From contig JAKALH010000182.1 in assembly GCA_021813225.1 (NCBI GenBank), positions 1 to 6,339 on the forward strand: DNA of 6,339 bases, read 5' to 3'. Positions 4,744 through 6,339 of this stretch are shown piece by piece (position 1 is the first letter of the stretch; every line of letters starts with the position of its first letter). Both the position numbers and the translations under genes were made by a program. The notes beneath the pieces are model-generated. The model was not told where the DNA came from and ran no database searches. It was given only the letters and a program-made list of their open reading frames with translations. The stretch is from Chloroflexota bacterium (GTDB lineage Bacteria; Chloroflexota; Anaerolineae; J036; Brachytrichaceae).

Positions 4744-6339
4744 ATGGATGAATTTTCGCGCGTCATCCGAAGCTGGTCTGCGCGTTACCGCCTGCAGGGC
4801 AGCCTGTATGTGGTGTTCTTCGGCCTGGCCGGGGGTCTGGCTGCAGCTTTGATCCTGGCAATCCTGGCGCGCCTCTACCCCATCCTGCACACCTCAACGC
4901 TCATCGCGCTGGCGACCACCTGCGCCGTCGCCGGCGCACTGGCAGGGTTCCTGTGGCCGTGGCTGCGCACGGCCAGACGCAGCCAGACAGCATGGGCGCG
5001 CCTGTTCGATCATCAGTTCCGGCTGAAGGAGCGCATATCCACTGCGCTGGAACTGCGCGAAGGCATCGTCGTCACTCACAACGAAAGCATGCGCCGGAAC
5101 CAGGGCAGCGACGCGCTACAGGCCGCGGGCAGCATCAACATCAGAAAGTTGCTTCCTTTGCGTGTTTCGATGCGGGCAATCCTGAGCGCCCTGGCGCTGG
5201 CGCTGGCATTAACGCTGGCGGTCGCATTACCCAACCCCCAGGACATCGTGCTGGCGAATCGCGCGCAACTGCAACAGGCCGTGCAGGAACAGTTGCAGCA
5301 ACTGGAGAGCGCCCGCCAGCAGGTCCAGCAGTCGCAGGCGCTGGACCCCAATCAGAAGAAACAGATCGTGCAGGCGCTTGAGGATGCGCAGAAAGCTTTG
5401 AGCGATCCGGCTTCCAGCCCGGAAAAATCGCTGGCGGCGATTAACGATGCGCAAGCGAAACTGGATGCGCTGCGCAATCAGGCCTTCCAGAACCAGGTCA
5501 GCGACCTGCAGCGCGCCGGCCAGTCGCTGGCGCCTGACAGCCAGACGAATGCCCTGGCCAGCGCGCTGGAGAACTCGCAGTTGCAGCAGGCAGCCGATGC
5601 GATGCGTAACCTGGCGCAGAACGGCGGCAAGCCGCTGGACGCTACGCAGCGGCAGTCTGTGGCAAATCAGCTCGACCAGATTGCGAACAGCGTGCAGCGT
5701 TCAGACCAGGCGACCGCACAGCAGTTGCGCCAGGCCGCGCAAAATCTGCGCCAACAGAACGACCAGGCCGCGCAGGCAGCCCTGAACAAGGCAGCCGACA
5801 GCCTGGAGAAGGCGGCGCAAAAACAGAGCGTCGAACAGCAGATACAAGCGACCCAGTCCAGCATTGAGAATGCGCGGCGGGCTATCAGCGCCGCCCAGCA
5901 GTCCGCGCAGTCCGGCCAACCAGGTCAGGGCAACCTGTCATCCGGGAATCAGCCGGTCGGCGCCGCGATTGGAAAGGACGGCAGCCCGGGACAGAGCCGC
6001 AGCGGATCGCAGCCAACCGGCCAGCGGGCCGGCGGCCAGGATAACACGCAGGCCAGCATCGGCAACAGCCTCCACAGCCAGGACATCGGCACCGATAACA
6101 GTGTATTGAATCCGTCCCGCATTACAACACCGGGACAGAATATTGTGCTTCCAGACGCGAATGCCCGCAGTGTCACGGACCCCAACGCCGCCGCCAACCC
6201 GGGTGTCAGCAACCAGGCGTCTGTGCCGTATCAGCAGGTTTATGCCCAGTATGCCAAAACCGCCGACGATGCCATCCAGGGCGGCGCAGTGCCGGCGGGC
6301 ATGCGCGATTACGTACGCGAATACTTCAGTTCTCTGGAC
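4744..6339 (+). CDS. Membrane-anchored Gln/Ala-rich coiled-coil protein (3' end outside window)
   Basis: The frame stays open from ATG 4744 to the last base, giving 532 residues, and is probably nearly complete. Two hydrophobic segments (about 20-42 and 51-74) are followed by a basic cytoplasmic-type stretch, RTARRS, and LFDHQFRLKERISTALEL (88-104). A third membrane segment lies at about 143-163. From about 170 to 390 the chain is Gln/Ala/Leu-rich helix with heptad character and loose 18-19-residue units of the form LxxAAxxLxxxxxxAAQ (about 309-365). A Gly/Ser/Gln/Asn low-complexity linker (about 388-490) follows, then a well-formed tail, VPYQQVYAQYAKTADDAI to RDYVREYFSSLD (494-532). I do not know a function. 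The layout recalls uncharacterised large membrane proteins found near MoxR ATPase/DUF58 genes, from memory only. No Shine-Dalgarno precedes the ATG. It is divergent from the oxidase across 156 bp. Confidence 0.85.
   Translation, partial: MDEFSRVIRSWSARYRLQGSLYVVFFGLAGGLAAALILAILARLYPILHTSTLIALATTCAVAGALAGFLWPWLRTARRSQTAWARLFDHQFRLKERISTALELREGIVVTHNESMRRNQGSDALQAAGSINIRKLLPLRVSMRAILSALALALALTLAVALPNPQDIVLANRAQLQQAVQEQLQQLESARQQVQQSQALDPNQKKQIVQALEDAQKALSDPASSPEKSLAAINDAQAKLDALRNQAFQNQVSDLQRAGQSLAPDSQTNALASALENSQLQQAADAMRNLAQNGGKPLDATQRQSVANQLDQIANSVQRSDQATAQQLRQAAQNLRQQNDQAAQAALNKAADSLEKAAQKQSVEQQIQATQSSIENARRAISAAQQSAQSGQPGQGNLSSGNQPVGAAIGKDGSPGQSRSGSQPTGQRAGGQDNTQASIGNSLHSQDIGTDNSVLNPSRITTPGQNIVLPDANARSVTDPNAAANPGVSNQASVPYQQVYAQYAKTADDAIQGGAVPAGMRDYVREYFSSLD

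Noticed and set aside
4569..4766. Minus-strand open frame of 65 codons covering the oxidase Shine-Dalgarno
   Set aside because: No ribosome-binding site or motif; it overlaps the start region of the oxidase in another frame and the divergent gene start.
5447..5785. Plus-strand frame of 112 codons inside the coiled-coil gene
   Set aside because: Arg/Ser-rich frame-shifted reading of the Gln/Ala coil; the long uninterrupted frame from 4744 is clearly the real one.
5250..5900. CAG/GCG-rich stretch considered as a DNA tandem repeat
   Set aside because: The repetition is at the protein level (Gln/Ala coil) with varied codons; there is no exact nucleotide repeat unit.

Overview
The window is about 6.3 kb of moderately GC-rich bacterial DNA (roughly 55-60% by eye), chromosomal in character, with no RNA gene, insertion sequence, CRISPR array or phage gene that I can see. 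The order mraZ-rsmH-ftsL-like-ftsI is the start of a classical division and cell wall (dcw) cluster. Protein style (an FtsL recognisable only by position and topology, a Tat-exported two-domain multicopper oxidase, and a large Gln/Ala-rich three-TM coiled-coil protein) makes me lean to Chloroflexota (Anaerolineae-like). That is inference without a database search, at roughly 50-60% confidence.

Layout. Positions 1-2100, minus strand: the dcw cluster, transcribed right to left as mraZ (2100-1672), rsmH (1662-748), a small FtsL-like membrane protein (691-344) and the N-terminus of a class B penicillin-binding protein (347 down to 1, running off the window). Spacing is tight (9 nt between mraZ and rsmH, an ATGA overlap between ftsL-like and ftsI), so this is one operon. 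A sigma70-type promoter (TTGCGA-N17-TATTAT, 2224-2196) is followed by three GTGG(G/A) boxes at exact 10-bp spacing (2183-2159), matching the binding pattern of MraZ and implying autoregulation.

Positions about 2101-2569 are a 470-bp divergent intergenic region. It holds the dcw promoter, a perfect 14-bp palindrome (2291-2304) lying inside a second promoter-like element, and weaker promoter-like sequences ahead of an EamA/DMT-family transporter (2570-3499, plus strand). A perfect 13-bp-stem hairpin (3508-3538) separates that transporter from the convergent two-domain multicopper oxidase (4587-3544, minus strand), which has a Tat signal, complete copper-ligand motifs and a strong Shine-Dalgarno. 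Divergent from the oxidase, a long gene (4744 to the window end, plus strand) encodes a protein with three membrane segments, a long extracytoplasmic Gln/Ala coiled coil, a low-complexity linker and a charged C-terminal tail.

How they work together: the dcw genes form a functional unit (division regulation, 16S rRNA methylation, divisome scaffold, septal peptidoglycan synthesis). The transporter, oxidase and coiled-coil protein show no obvious link to it or to each other, apart from the shared promoter region of the last two. I did not find a clear new multi-gene system. The items most worth following up are the coiled-coil membrane protein, the orphan palindromic operator and the clean MraZ-box array.
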